A stretch of 5,594 bases of DNA, taken from Anaerolineae bacterium. GTDB taxonomy: Bacteria > Chloroflexota > Anaerolineae > Aggregatilineales > UBA2796. Below, one piece after another: positions 4,860 to 5,594 of the stretch (its first letter is position 1; the number at the start of each line of letters is the position of its first letter). The DNA is taken from positions 1 to 5,594 of the forward strand of contig JADZBY010000084.1 of the NCBI GenBank assembly GCA_020851855.1, in the 5' to 3' direction. The position numbers were made by a program, and so were the translations under genes. The notes under the pieces are model-generated. The model was not told the DNA's origin. It did no database searches and worked only from the letters and a program-made list of their open reading frames with translations.

Positions 4860-5594
4860 TCAGCGCGGCCCGGCGATCACCACGTTGTCGAAAACGACCT
4901 GCGTGCCCGGCTCGCTGGCGACCGCGCCGAGCGCGATCCGGCCCCGTGCGAAGGCGTTGTCGGCCATTTCGAGGCGGGTGCGCCCGTTGTCGCTCATGCA
5001 CTGGCCGGTGCGCGGGCCGGTCCACGTCGATTTGCGGTCCTGTCCGCGCAGGCACAGCGCCAGTTGCTCGCCGTTAACGTAAAACGTGAAGATGAACGCC
5101 TTGCCGACGATGCGAATGCGGTTCATCGCGCCTTCCCCGGTGCGCACGACGGGCGTGATCTGCCACTCGCTCAACGTATCCGGCGCGCCGTCGCGCACAG
5201 CCTCGACGCGATATGCGCCGTCGGCCCGCAGCTTGAACGCATAGAAATTGTCGCGGTCCACGCTGCGAAAGATGACGGCGACCTGCCCGTAATCGTCGGG
5301 CACGGCCTGCCAGCGCGCGTCCACCGTCAGGTCAAAGTCGCCCAGGTCGCGGTCCAGGGCGGAGAAAATACCCTCGTTGGGAGAATCGCTCGAAATGAGC
5401 AGCGCGCCGCCCCCGACCTCGGTCCGCGTCTGGCCGCGCTCCTGAGTCCACTGGTCGTTGAAACCGTCGAAAGTGGTCACGTAGATCAGTTCGCCGGGCA
5501 CGGGCGTGGCCGGCTGCTGAAGGCGTGGGACGACGAGCAGCCCCACGTTGACCAGCGCCAGAAGGGCGATGACGATCAGGAGCAGGCGGACGAG
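4860..5594 (-). CDS. Membrane-anchored concanavalin-A-like (DUF1080-like) domain protein, 5' end cut off
   Basis: The reading frame is open to the window edge, giving 244 visible residues; the true start lies outside. The first visible residues are LVRLLLIVIALLALVNVGLLVV, a hydrophobic segment preceded by Arg, which looks like a transmembrane helix or signal anchor with the rest outside. A short Pro-rich linker (QQPATPVPG) leads into a beta-rich domain of about 205 residues. Seen there: YVTTFDGFNDQW, DFDLTVDARW, YGQVAVIFRSVDRDNFYAFKL, NRIRIVGKAFIFTFYVNGEQL, GRIALGAVASEPGTQVVFDNVVI. This alternation of strands with a terminal V.FDNV strand is typical of LamG/DUF1080 jelly-roll folds that bind or cleave glycans. 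No catalytic residues can be named. It could be a free-standing surface protein or the C-terminal half of a larger membrane protein such as a receptor kinase. Two Cys residues could form a disulfide. The next gene starts 31 nt downstream. Confidence 0.75.
   Translation of the reverse strand, partial: LVRLLLIVIALLALVNVGLLVVPRLQQPATPVPGELIYVTTFDGFNDQWTQERGQTRTEVGGGALLISSDSPNEGIFSALDRDLGDFDLTVDARWQAVPDDYGQVAVIFRSVDRDNFYAFKLRADGAYRVEAVRDGAPDTLSEWQITPVVRTGEGAMNRIRIVGKAFIFTFYVNGEQLALCLRGQDRKSTWTGPRTGQCMSDNGRTRLEMADNAFARGRIALGAVASEPGTQVVFDNVVIAGPR

Noticed and set aside
1..5594. CRISPR array, tRNA or rRNA gene, or defence system
   Set aside because: No regularly spaced direct repeats, no tRNA-like cloverleaf and no nuclease/toxin gene pair were seen on reading both strands.

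Overview
The window is about 5.6 kb of GC-rich bacterial DNA in which every gene I can support lies on the minus strand, so transcription runs from high to low coordinates. The genes point to a member of the Chloroflexota (Anaerolineae-like): a LysW carrier-protein pathway, a GC-rich genome, hairpin-rich dispersed intergenic repeats and a membrane-anchored jelly-roll protein. The phylum is inferred from gene content. Deinococcus-Thermus relatives also carry the LysW pathway and are not excluded.

Region A (5594-2322) is a tightly spaced gene string. It starts with the C-terminal part of a membrane-anchored protein with a concanavalin-A-like (DUF1080-like) domain. A small DUF971 / GBBH-N zinc-binding protein, hypoxanthine phosphoribosyltransferase (hpt) and a CCA-adding-type tRNA nucleotidyltransferase with an HD domain (cca) follow. 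Gaps are 31 and 24 nt, and the last junction is a GTGA overlap, so at least the last three genes are probably co-transcribed. They look like housekeeping functions: purine salvage and tRNA 3'-end maintenance.

Region B (2320-2145) is an intergenic dispersed repeat, MITE-like or REP-like. It has nested inverted repeats and near-perfect outer arms, and it sits directly after the cca stop codon.

Region C (2099-1665) is the most interesting part: a roughly 400-nt leader in front of lysW. It opens with a strong sigma70-type promoter (TTGACA, 17 nt, TATGCT). Next come a 25-codon ORF with four Lys codons within five, an intrinsic terminator, a second 27-codon ORF with a Lys/Arg-rich run, and a second intrinsic terminator. 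The first unit has mutually exclusive RNA pairings laid out as in a classical ribosome-mediated attenuator: 1:2 pre-emptor, 2:3 antiterminator of 11 bp, and 3:4 terminator. The Lys codons sit where a stalled ribosome would cover segment 1. The second unit has a plausible but weaker set of alternative pairings. I read this as a tandem lysine-responsive attenuator.

Region D (1664-1) is the start of a LysW operon: lysW (carrier protein ending EDWGE), lysX (ATP-grasp ligase that attaches aminoadipate or glutamate to LysW) and lysY (argC-type reductase, cut by the window edge). Both junctions are 4-nt ATGA overlaps. LysX loads the substrate onto the C-terminal Glu of LysW, a kinase expected downstream phosphorylates it, and LysY reduces the acyl phosphate to the semialdehyde. 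The Lys-rich leader ORFs suggest that lysine is the controlling end product, although the same enzymes can also serve arginine synthesis in some organisms.
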